Shown here piece by piece: positions 40,376-47,516 of a DNA stretch of 64,000 nucleotides. How positions within the stretch are numbered: the first letter of the stretch is position 1; each line of letters begins with the position of its first letter. Under the pieces are notes generated by a model. That model searched no databases, was not told the DNA's origin, and was given only the letters and a program-made list of their open reading frames with translations. The stretch lies in assembly GCF_003589925.1 (NCBI RefSeq), contig NZ_CP032382.1, positions 3,348,001 to 3,412,000 on the forward strand. The letters are read 5' to 3'. Position numbers and translations under genes: made by a program. The stretch is from Chryseolinea soli. Its GTDB lineage: Bacteria > Bacteroidota > Bacteroidia > Cytophagales > Cyclobacteriaceae.

Positions 40376-40947
40376 AACGAGTAGTATATTTCCTCTGCCT
40401 GTTGTTTTCGCTGATCACCGTCAGCGCACGCAACGGGCATTTTGATGGGGAAATATTGACCAACGGCATCTTCATCACGCCGCACGATCTTGCCACGAAC
40501 CGCGTTTCCGAACAGGCCGAAACCGACGATCTCAATACCGTCGTGAACGTCGACAACAACGTGCTGCTCATCCGCCACGGCCTCGAACAACGCTATAAAT
40601 TCGGTACGCTCTCCGGCTACTACAAAGACGGGTACCGCTACCGTGCCTTTGGCAAAAAAAATATTTTCTCGGCGTCCGGCTACTACAAAGTGCTCGACGC
40701 CGCCGGCCTGATCATTTATTCCAAACGCTCCGGCCATCGCAAGACCGGTGGTAAGACCTATTACTATTACAGCACCGGATGGGATGCGCCCGTACGCAGG
40801 CTCACCCGGCAAAATCTTGAGGGAGACTTTTCAAATGACCCTGTCTTTGTTGACGCCGCCACAAGCACATTGCAGGGTCAGGTCTTCCTCACTGAAAAGA
40901 ACGGTCGCATGCTCATCAACGACCTTTACTTGTCGCGAAAGAAATAG
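40372..40947 (+). CDS. Exported protein of unknown function at the end of the RND operon
   Basis: 191 residues with a signal peptide (MKRVVYFLCLLFSLITVSA). It overlaps the RND stop by four bases, so it is translationally coupled to the pump and likely belongs to its function. The mature part is beta-rich with repeated tyrosine motifs (GTLSGYYKDGYRYRAFG, ASGYYKVLDAAGLIIYSKR, TYYYYSTGWDAPVRRLTRQ) and ends FLTEKNGRMLINDLYLSRKK. I do not recognise the family. It contains no Cys and few His, so a classical metal-binding role is not evident. A strong terminator follows at 40970. Confidence 0.78.
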   Translation: MKRVVYFLCLLFSLITVSARNGHFDGEILTNGIFITPHDLATNRVSEQAETDDLNTVVNVDNNVLLIRHGLEQRYKFGTLSGYYKDGYRYRAFGKKNIFSASGYYKVLDAAGLIIYSKRSGHRKTGGKTYYYYSTGWDAPVRRLTRQNLEGDFSNDPVFVDAATSTLQGQVFLTEKNGRMLINDLYLSRKK

Positions 40948-40969
40948 CCCATCTGTTAATTAGTTTCTC

Positions 40970-41008
40970 ACGCCTCGGTTGCACTGTGCAGTCGGGGCGT
41001 TTCTTTTT
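40970..41008 (+). terminator. Rho-independent terminator of the first RND operon
   Basis: Imperfect 31-base palindrome 40970-41000 (arms acgcctcggttgcac and gtgcagtcggggcgt, closing base pairs ACGCC/GGCGT and TGCA/TGCA) followed by TTTCTTTTT. It starts 23 bases after the stop of the 40372 gene. Confidence 0.75.
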
Positions 41009-41018
41009 GGTGTTGCTC

Positions 41019-41068
41019 CTTGCGTCTTTCTGCGTCGTCGAAATTTTAGCGAAGACGGGGCGGTGAAA
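41019..41068 (+). repeat. Intergenic repeat core, copy D of the dispersed family
   Basis: cttgcgtctttctgcgtc, cgaaattttagcgaagac and ggggcggtgaa follow one another, in the same order as ctttgcgcttttctttgctc, gccgaagctttaccgaagg and cgaggcggtgaa of copy C (52082-52132). The outer hairpin seen in copies A and C is absent. The spacer 40948-41262 otherwise holds the terminators and the operators listed separately, and no supported gene. Confidence 0.6.
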
Positions 41069-41081
41069 CCTCCAACGAACA

Positions 41082-41110
41082 AAAATGCCCGTGGCCATGC
41101 AGCCACGGGC
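41082..41110 (-). terminator. Hairpin resembling a minus-strand terminator upstream of the XRE gene
   Basis: Perfect 9-bp stem GCCCGTGGC (41087-41095) and GCCACGGGC (41102-41110), six-base loop. Read on the minus strand it is followed by ATTTTTG, a rho-independent pattern. An outer pair TCCAAC/GTTGGA (41071-41076, 41117-41122) can extend it. It would stop minus-strand transcripts arriving from the second RND operon after they pass antisense through the XRE gene. Confidence 0.6.
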
Positions 41111-41193
41111 GGGGAAGTTGGACTCCACGGTCCCTTATCGGGAATTGGGTTGCGGAACAGGGTATTTTCGTGCCCTCAACAAGAATACGGAAT

Positions 41194-41213
41194 GTATAGC
41201 TAATTTGCTATAC
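41194..41213. promoter_or_regulatory. Operator candidate 1 upstream of the XRE regulator
   Basis: Perfect 7-bp inverted repeat GTATAGC-TAATTT-GCTATAC. Same half-site and same six-base spacer as the second palindrome at 41229-41246; the centres are 34 bases apart. It lies 50 bases before the XRE start, where an autoregulated promoter is expected. Confidence 0.75.
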
Positions 41214-41228
41214 CCCGTTCAAAGAAAA

Positions 41229-41246
41229 TATAGCAAATTCGCTATA
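41229..41246. promoter_or_regulatory. Operator candidate 2 upstream of the XRE regulator
   Basis: Perfect 6-bp inverted repeat TATAGC-AAATTC-GCTATA, 16 bases before the XRE start codon. Together with operator 1 it forms a two-site array with TATAGC half-sites, the geometry expected for a dimeric helix-turn-helix protein repressing its own promoter. Confidence 0.75.
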
Positions 41247-41262
41247 CATCAACGCCGTTAAA

Positions 41263-41496
41263 ATGACCCAGAACACAAAACAGCGCAACCTCAAAAAGCT
41301 GGCTGCTTTCGGACGTAATCTTCAACGCATCAGAATAGAAAAAGGGATCTCGCAGGAAGACCTTGCCGACCGGGCCAACGTGGCGTTTTCAACGATAAAC
41401 AAATTGGAAAATGGACACCTCAATACCGGTGTCTGCACCGTGTTCGACCTGGCCCGCGCGCTCAAAGTGTCGCCAAAAGAGCTCTTCGACTTTTAA
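41263..41496 (+). CDS. Small XRE-family helix-turn-helix regulator
   Basis: 77 residues, essentially one HTH_3 domain. LAAFGRNLQRIRIEKGISQE, DLADRANVAFSTINKLENGH and STVFDL-like CTVFDLARALKVSPKELFDF cover the five helices of a Cro/C1-type domain with the recognition helix at FSTINKLENG. There is no toxin or methyltransferase partner beside it, so it is neither an obvious antitoxin nor a restriction-modification controller. Two perfect TATAGC-N6-GCTATA palindromes lie in the 70 bases before its start and probably are its own operators. It sits between the convergent ends of the two RND operons. Confidence 0.9.
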   Translation: MTQNTKQRNLKKLAAFGRNLQRIRIEKGISQEDLADRANVAFSTINKLENGHLNTGVCTVFDLARALKVSPKELFDF

Positions 41497-41538
41497 CCGC
41501 TTTACTTCATGTCCCAGGGCCGTGACCGTGTGACGGGT

Positions 41539-44500
41539 CTAGGCCTCGCTCTCGTCGTTCGTCTTTTCTTCGGTGTGATTGCCGCGCTCTACCCACCAGT
41601 ACAGCGGGGGAATGAGTATCGGCGCGAAGATGAGGGTGGAGGTGAGGCCGCCAATGATGACGGTCGCCAGGGGGCGTTGCACATCCGAGCCAATGCCGGA
41701 GGAGGTCGCTGCGGGGATTAACCCCACGATGGCCACGATGAGAATGGACAGGATGGCCCGCATCTGCTCCTCTGCTGTCTTCTGCACGGTGTCGACATTA
41801 AACGAACTTTCCAGCGCGGCCCGGTTCAAAGCGGAGACGAGCAGAACGCCTGCCATCACCGAGATCCCGAAGATGCTCACAAAGCCCACACCACCGGATA
41901 CGTTGAAGTAGTAGCCCCTGAGCAGCAAGGCAAGAATTCCACCCGCGAGGGCAAACAGGATGCAACTCATCGTAACCAAGGTGTGCTTGAGACTTTTGAA
42001 TAACATGAACAGGAATAGGAACACCATCACGATGGTGAGCGGTATGGTGATCAGGAGTTGCTTGCCGGCTCTTTCCAGGTTTTCGTATTGCCCGCCATAG
42101 ATCACGCTGTATCCTTTGGGGATTTTGATAGACTCGTGGATCTTTTTTTCAAGGTCTTTTACAAATCCACCCTGGTCGCGGCCGCGGATATTGGTTCTCA
42201 CGGTGACCATGCGCTTGCCGCTGTAGCGATAGATGTTGGTCTGTCCCTCCACGAAGGTGATGTCGGCCAATTGGCTCATGGGGATCAGCGCACCGGCAAT
42301 CGAGGACACTTGCAGGTTCTTGATCACTTCGACGTTGTTCCGGAACTCGGGCAGATAGCGGATCACGATGTCGTAGCGTTTGGTGCCGTCATAGAGAACG
42401 GAAATGACTTTCCCGCCCACGGCAGCTTCGATCATGTTTTCGATATCGGAGATGTTGATCCCAAAGCGCGCTGCATTTTCGCGGTTGATCTTTATGGCCA
42501 ATTGCTCTTGTGGGCCCTCTTGCTCGATGTTCACCGACTCGCTGCCTTTCATATTCCGGACGATGGCGGCAATGGAGTCCGCTTTCGGTCTCATCTTCAC
42601 GAGGTCGTCGCCGATAATGGACACGGCAAGGTCGGCGGCGCTTCCCGTCACGATCTCCATCACCTGGTCGATGATCGGCTGGCCGCTCGAGAAACGGACG
42701 CTGGGGAAGGCTCGCTCGAGGTCGACGCGGATCCGCGAAACCAATTCCTTTTTCGAAACGGTGTCGCTCCACAAATGATAATCTTTTAGGCCGACGAGGA
42801 TCTCGTTCCGGTTGGCGGGAAACGGGTCGGTGCCTTCATCGTTCCGGCCGGTTTGTGTGATCACAAAGGCGATCTGCGGATAGTGCCGTATGATCGCCCT
42901 GATCTGGGGTGAGTATTGTGCGTTTTTCTGGATGGTGATCCCGGAAGGAAAATTGCCCCGGAGAAAAATGGAGCCTTCGTCCAGCTCGGGCAGAAACTCC
43001 GTTCCAAGCTTGGATCCAAAACCAACGAGGGTCAGCACGATGGCGAACCCGATCAGCACGGTCAGCTTTGTTTTGGAGAGAATGCCCTTTACCAGCGCGC
43101 CATACTGATCTTGCAGAAAGTCCAGCACTTTGTTTTTATGCTCTTTGATCGGTTCATCCACATTGGCGATCGTTTTCCCGTAGGCAAACGACACCAGCAC
43201 GGGGATCAATGTGAGCGCAGCAAGCATGGAACCGATCACGGCAAACGCCAGCGTCAATGCCATCGGCGAAAAGAGCTTGCCTTCTACGCGGGTCATCAGC
43301 AAGATCGGCATGTAGGCCAGGATGATGATGGTGACGGAAAAGAAGATCTCCCGGCCCACTTCCTGGGCGGCCAGGTTGGTGATCCGAATAATGCCCTGAC
43401 GGCGGTCGGCCGCGCTGGACGATCGGTATTTTCGCACGAGGTGTTCCACCATCACGCAGGCTCCGTCTACAATGATCCCGAAGTCGATGGCTCCAAGCGA
43501 AAGTAAATTGGCCGGGATGCCGGTGAGCCGCATCAGGATAAACGCAAATAACAAAGAGAACGGAATGGTCAAGGCCACCACCAAAGCGCTTCGAATGCTT
43601 CCTAAAAACAAGACGAGGATGATGACGACGATACTAACGCCTTCCACCAGGGTCTTTCCCACCGTTTGAAGCGAATGATCGATAAGAAAACTCCGGTCAT
43701 AGAGCGTACGGATGCGGATGCCTTCGGGCAGCTCGTGCTCCTGCAGGTCTTTGAGTTTTTGTTTCAGGGCTTTTAGCGCATCGCTGGGATTTTCATAACG
43801 ACGCAACAAGACAATGCCTTCCACACCGCTGTTGACGTTGGTGTTGTCATCGGCAACCGAATAGCCCAACACACCACTCGGTGGGGGAGGGGCAATTTCC
43901 ACACTGGCGACGTCGCGCAAAAATATCGGCACGCCGTTCTCGGATTTCAATACAATGTTTTGGATGTCCGTTTCGGATTTGATCGCCCCCAGACCGCGGA
44001 TGGCATAACCTTGTTCACCCTGGTCGATCAAATTTCCACCGGTGTTTTGATTATTGGCTGCGACGGCATTTTCGACATCGGAAATCGCCAGATCATACCG
44101 GCGGAGTTTTTCAGGGGACGCCAGGATGTGGAACTGTTTCAACGGACCACCAAAGGTGGTGATATCGGCCACACCGGGTGTTTGGAGCAAGTAGGGTTTG
44201 ATCACCCAGTCTTGTAAATCGCGTAACTCGGTGGGGGTGAAGGAGGGCGGTCCTTCCACAACGTAACGAAAAATTTCGCCCACCGCGGTGGACAGTGGTG
44301 CCAGTTCGGGTGAAACGCCATCGGGCAATTGTGCGGACTGCAAGCGTTCCAAGACTTGCTGGCGGGCAAAATAATCGTCGGTTCCATCCTGGAATGTTAG
44401 CTGTACGACGCTGAGGCCAAAGATCGTCCGGCTTCGTCTGTCCAGCACGCGTGGTGTGTTTTGCAGGGCGCGTTCAACGGGGACGGTCACTTGCTGCTCC

Positions 44501-44682
44501 ACTTCCTCGGCCGCTCTTCCGGGGTATTGTGACACGATGATCACGTTCGTGTCGGCAATGTCGGGATAAGCTTCGATCTTCAATTGCGTGAAACACCAAT
44601 AGCCGATGGCCATCATGGCTACGCTGATGCCGACAACGATCAACCTGTTCTGAAGCGAGAAAAGTAAGAGCCCTCTGATCAT
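41539..44682 (-). CDS. HME-type RND metal efflux pump (CzcA-like), second copy
   Basis: 1047 residues, about 12 spans. Helix 4 has D400-F-G-I-I-V-D406-G-A-C-V-M-V-E413-H (AIDFGIIVDGACVMVEHL), again the HME1-type DFGx3DGA signature of divalent-cation pumps, with a Cys in place of the usual Val next to the proton-relay acid. Other blocks: PGRAAEEVEQQVTVPVERAL, GVADITTFGGPLKQFHILAS, GVGFVSIFGISVMAGVLLVS, and RAILSILIVAIVGLIPAATS. It is clearly diverged from the first copy rather than a recent duplicate. The fourth gene of an operon tolC, adaptor, DUF190, pump on the minus strand; three bases separate it from the DUF190 stop. Substrate: Zn, Co, Cd or Ni is most likely. Confidence 0.95.
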   Translation of the reverse strand: MIRGLLLFSLQNRLIVVGISVAMMAIGYWCFTQLKIEAYPDIADTNVIIVSQYPGRAAEEVEQQVTVPVERALQNTPRVLDRRSRTIFGLSVVQLTFQDGTDDYFARQQVLERLQSAQLPDGVSPELAPLSTAVGEIFRYVVEGPPSFTPTELRDLQDWVIKPYLLQTPGVADITTFGGPLKQFHILASPEKLRRYDLAISDVENAVAANNQNTGGNLIDQGEQGYAIRGLGAIKSETDIQNIVLKSENGVPIFLRDVASVEIAPPPPSGVLGYSVADDNTNVNSGVEGIVLLRRYENPSDALKALKQKLKDLQEHELPEGIRIRTLYDRSFLIDHSLQTVGKTLVEGVSIVVIILVLFLGSIRSALVVALTIPFSLLFAFILMRLTGIPANLLSLGAIDFGIIVDGACVMVEHLVRKYRSSSAADRRQGIIRITNLAAQEVGREIFFSVTIIILAYMPILLMTRVEGKLFSPMALTLAFAVIGSMLAALTLIPVLVSFAYGKTIANVDEPIKEHKNKVLDFLQDQYGALVKGILSKTKLTVLIGFAIVLTLVGFGSKLGTEFLPELDEGSIFLRGNFPSGITIQKNAQYSPQIRAIIRHYPQIAFVITQTGRNDEGTDPFPANRNEILVGLKDYHLWSDTVSKKELVSRIRVDLERAFPSVRFSSGQPIIDQVMEIVTGSAADLAVSIIGDDLVKMRPKADSIAAIVRNMKGSESVNIEQEGPQEQLAIKINRENAARFGINISDIENMIEAAVGGKVISVLYDGTKRYDIVIRYLPEFRNNVEVIKNLQVSSIAGALIPMSQLADITFVEGQTNIYRYSGKRMVTVRTNIRGRDQGGFVKDLEKKIHESIKIPKGYSVIYGGQYENLERAGKQLLITIPLTIVMVFLFLFMLFKSLKHTLVTMSCILFALAGGILALLLRGYYFNVSGGVGFVSIFGISVMAGVLLVSALNRAALESSFNVDTVQKTAEEQMRAILSILIVAIVGLIPAATSSGIGSDVQRPLATVIIGGLTSTLIFAPILIPPLYWWVERGNHTEEKTNDESEA

Positions 44683-44685
44683 GGG

Positions 44686-44985
44686 TTAGTGAATTTCTAC
44701 CGGATGGGTAATGATCAATCCATTTTTAAATTCCTTGCGAAGCTGGGAAACGGTGTTGATCACCTTTTCATCTTCGTCTATAAACGTTATCATCATGGGG
44801 GGCTCGTCAAAACTGAAAAGATCGTCGGGGCGTTTCAGGTGTTGATTTAAACCAAAGCCGATGTGGCCCCGAAACGCTGTTGCACCTTTTATCTTGTGAC
44901 GGATCAGAAATCGGATGATGTATTCAAACAAGGGCTGTGATCCGTGGAGTTCGTCCTTGTCGATAAAGATCTGTGCTTGCAGCAT
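44686..44985 (-). CDS. DUF190 (PII-like) small protein inside the second RND operon
   Basis: 99 residues matching the DUF190 plan: AQIFIDKDELHGSQPLFEYI, IRHKIKGATAFRGHIGFGLN and a C-terminal DEPPMMITFIDEDEKVINTV then LRKEFKNGLIITHPVEIH. From established knowledge DUF190 proteins have a PII-like ferredoxin fold and are often encoded with fluoride exporters or metal transporters. Here the gene is placed between adaptor (12 bases away) and pump (three bases away), so a direct regulatory or ligand-sensing role on this pump is the simplest reading. Cytosolic, no signal peptide. It has several His (H14, H30, H41, H49, and one near the end) that could bind metal. Confidence 0.85.
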   Translation of the reverse strand: MLQAQIFIDKDELHGSQPLFEYIIRFLIRHKIKGATAFRGHIGFGLNQHLKRPDDLFSFDEPPMMITFIDEDEKVINTVSQLRKEFKNGLIITHPVEIH

Positions 44986-44996
44986 GCGTATGGGGG

Positions 44997-46010
44997 TTAG
45001 TAGCCGAATGATAGACCCTTTAATTGGATGGAGCCTTCCACCACCACCTTCGCACCGAGCGCGATGCCGTTGCTGATGAGGGTGCGGTCTCCCACTTGGG
45101 CGCCGATGCTCACTTCCTGGCGCTGATACTGCAGACTATCCGATTTAACAAAAACATAGTGCTTTCCCTGCACCGTGATCACCGCCGATTTGGGGACACT
45201 GATGACCTCACCTTCGTCGACGCCAAAAGACAACAACGCAAACATGCCGGCCTTCAACTTGTTTTGGGGATTCTTTAACGTTACCCGGAGCTTCACCATT
45301 CGGGTGGCGTTGTCCACAACATCGGCGATGTCGTCAATTTTTCCGTGAAATGTCTCGGTGGGAAAGGAAGTGAACAGTATGGTGCACGGTCCGCCCTCCG
45401 TGACTCTGCTGAGCTGATTCTCTGGCAGGTCGCACGTAATGTAGGCCATGCCTGCCGATGATTTTCGCAGGACTTCAGGGTTAAAGCCGTTTGACTTCAA
45501 TTTGGTTTCGTGTTCGATCAGGGCGGCACGTTCATTCGCCAGGTTGGTCTGTTCCATCGCCAGGGCCGTCTGGGCATCCAGCAGGTCCTTGCCCGTAGCC
45601 ACACCGTGAGCTTGCAGGTCTTTGATCCGGTCCAGCTCGATCTGCTTTTGTTTGATGTTGATATTTTGAATTTGGTTGATGTTGATCTGGTGTTGGATCA
45701 ACGATGTGTAGTTCGCTGCCAGGTCAGGGTTTTCGAAGAGCACAATATTTTGCGTGGCCCCTTCGACCGAAGGTATGACGGTGGCCGAAACTTTGGCCGG
45801 AATGGTGAGGTTGGCCGTGACGCCTTTTTTACCGATCACTTCCGTTTTGAAGAAATTGATGCCCAACGTGTCGTGAAACACGATGGTATTGCCATGGTCC
45901 TTGACTTCGGGAGCATAGTTTACGACAGGTGTTTGCTGATCTTTTTTACCGCACGAGATCAGCAGCAGGAAAACTGCCGTGCAGGCCCATGTTAAACGTC
46001 GAGATATCAT
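44997..46010 (-). CDS. RND efflux periplasmic adaptor lipoprotein, second operon
   Basis: 337 residues with a lipoprotein signal (MISRRLTWACTAVFLLLISC, Cys about residue 20, then GKKDQQ). Barrel-sandwich, coiled-coil hairpin (INQIQNINIKQKQIELDRIK; TNLANERAALIEHETKLKSN) and beta-barrel (SRVTEGGPCTILFTSFPTET; NATRMVKLRVTLKNPQNKLK) are in the standard MFP order. The start overlaps the tolC stop by four bases (ATGA). It connects the pump to the TolC channel. It is shorter than the first-operon adaptor and lacks a C-terminal metal-binding extension. Confidence 0.92.
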   Translation of the reverse strand: MISRRLTWACTAVFLLLISCGKKDQQTPVVNYAPEVKDHGNTIVFHDTLGINFFKTEVIGKKGVTANLTIPAKVSATVIPSVEGATQNIVLFENPDLAANYTSLIQHQININQIQNINIKQKQIELDRIKDLQAHGVATGKDLLDAQTALAMEQTNLANERAALIEHETKLKSNGFNPEVLRKSSAGMAYITCDLPENQLSRVTEGGPCTILFTSFPTETFHGKIDDIADVVDNATRMVKLRVTLKNPQNKLKAGMFALLSFGVDEGEVISVPKSAVITVQGKHYVFVKSDSLQYQRQEVSIGAQVGDRTLISNGIALGAKVVVEGSIQLKGLSFGY

Positions 46011-47260
46011 TGTGCCAATTGGTTTATTAAGCCTGAGACAAATAAGAGCTGGATATAGCTTTGCCGGTATTGTTGTTGTGCGTCGTAGTATTGCTGCTGC
46101 GTTTCCAGCCAGCTTCGCTGTGCCTCGAGGAAGTCAATGATCGTGGTGCCGCCACGCAGGTAGGCGTAGCGCACCCGGTCGAGTATGGATTGTGCTTGTT
46201 GCAGGATGCCGGTGAACCGTTCTACATTTTGTTGTTGAACGATAAAACTTTTATAGGCCGTGTTGATCTCGGTCTGGATCTGCGTTTGAACCGTCACATA
46301 GTTCTGTTCGGCCTGTTTTTTTAAGATGGTTGACTTTTGAATCTCACCTTGGTTGCGGGAAAAGATCGGCAATTCGATCGTGCCGAAGAAGCCGACATAG
46401 GGCACCGTGTTTTGCGGGTTCCAGATCATGCCAAGCTCCGGCTGCGGAAGGGCCATCGACCGCTGGAATTTTATGTTGCTTTCCGAAAGCGTGATCATGG
46501 ACTGGATCTGTTGGATGTCCGACCGGTTGGCGAGCGCGTATCGCAAAAGCGTATCGATATTGATGGATTCGGGAAACAGGAACTCATTGGTCAGATCTAC
46601 ATCCACGGAATCGGTTGTCCCGATCAAAAAACGCAATTGACTTCGCTTGTTCAGTAGATCTTGCCGAACGGATTTCAATTGCACGGCATACTGTTCGGAC
46701 AACAGCTGCGTCCGGATCAGATCGGTCTCCGAGATCACCTGGTTTTTCAAACGGAGCGCGTTGATCTTGGCCAGCGTATCGGCATTGTTCTTGGCGATTT
46801 CAATGACGCGGATCTGATTTTGGGCGATCCACACATCAAGCCATTTGGACGCTACATCGAAAAACACGTTGCGCTCCAACTCCAGGAAATTCTTGTTGAT
46901 GAGATTGTAGCCTTGATTGGCGACATCGATCCGGTACTTCCGCTGATTAGGCAATTGAAACGGTTTGGTCAGTTGCCACCAAACCTGGCGGTTATGTGGG
47001 CTGTTCCAGGCGGTGTTCTCCTGGTAGTATTTGCTGTTGGCCAGTTGCAGCGTTTGATTGTTCAGCGCGGGATTAGGCCGGAGTTTGGCCGAGACCACAT
47101 CGGCTTGGCCCGCCTCTATCGTGTAGCGCTCCGTCTTGAGAAAAAGGTTGTTCACACGGGCGGCCTTCAAAGCCTCCTGCAGGCTCATAGACGATTGTGC
47201 TTCCGCGGTCAGGCATACAAAGTAGCCCAGCACCAATAGAAAGGATATTCGATAACGCAT
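46007..47260 (-). CDS. TolC-family outer-membrane efflux protein, second operon
   Basis: 417 residues with a signal peptide (ending LTAEAQ). OEP halves include LQEALKAARVNNLFLKTERY, GQADVVSAKLRPNPALNNQT, LTKPFQLPNQRKYRID and, later, ISETDLIRTQLLSEQYAVQL and SRNQGEIQKSTILKKQAEQN. It is the first gene of the second pump operon. The two TolC proteins share only family-level similarity, so each system seems to have its own channel. The region 47261-47400 upstream contains the promoter and, at 47400, the TTAAGGT-type box. Confidence 0.9.
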   Translation of the reverse strand: MRYRISFLLVLGYFVCLTAEAQSSMSLQEALKAARVNNLFLKTERYTIEAGQADVVSAKLRPNPALNNQTLQLANSKYYQENTAWNSPHNRQVWWQLTKPFQLPNQRKYRIDVANQGYNLINKNFLELERNVFFDVASKWLDVWIAQNQIRVIEIAKNNADTLAKINALRLKNQVISETDLIRTQLLSEQYAVQLKSVRQDLLNKRSQLRFLIGTTDSVDVDLTNEFLFPESINIDTLLRYALANRSDIQQIQSMITLSESNIKFQRSMALPQPELGMIWNPQNTVPYVGFFGTIELPIFSRNQGEIQKSTILKKQAEQNYVTVQTQIQTEINTAYKSFIVQQQNVERFTGILQQAQSILDRVRYAYLRGGTTIIDFLEAQRSWLETQQQYYDAQQQYRQSYIQLLFVSGLINQLAQ

Positions 47261-47399
47261 GAACCCGGGATGAGGTTAAAAAAACATTTAAAGATAGAGC
47301 AAATTCAACTGGAATTTGATCCATCACCAAGCAAAACAAAGCTTATAGATCATTGCTTGTCCACAAAGTCACATACAATCCGAAAGAAAATATACGGAA

Positions 47400-47417
47400 T
47401 TAAGTTCTTTTTAAGGT
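47400..47417 (+). promoter_or_regulatory. Direct-repeat operator candidate for the second RND operon
   Basis: TTAAGTT at 47400-47406 and TTAAGGT at 47411-47417, separated by four bases (cttt), again an 11-bp period. The pair differs by one base from the perfect TTAAGGT-N4-TTAAGGT of the first operon (34828-34845). It lies 140 bases before the tolC start at 47260, in opposite orientation relative to that gene. Confidence 0.5.
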
Positions 47418-47516
47418 GATCATACTTGAGGGCATGGTAGAAAAAATGACCGCAGATGTATACCCGATGGCAATACCCAGCGGTGCCGCCGCCAACCGCT
47501 CACCGGGTGGTGACCA

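Noticed and set aside
40979..41203. Open frames on both strands through the 40948-41262 spacer
   Set aside because: They run through terminators and the repeat core, and their residues mirror the repeats; not genes.
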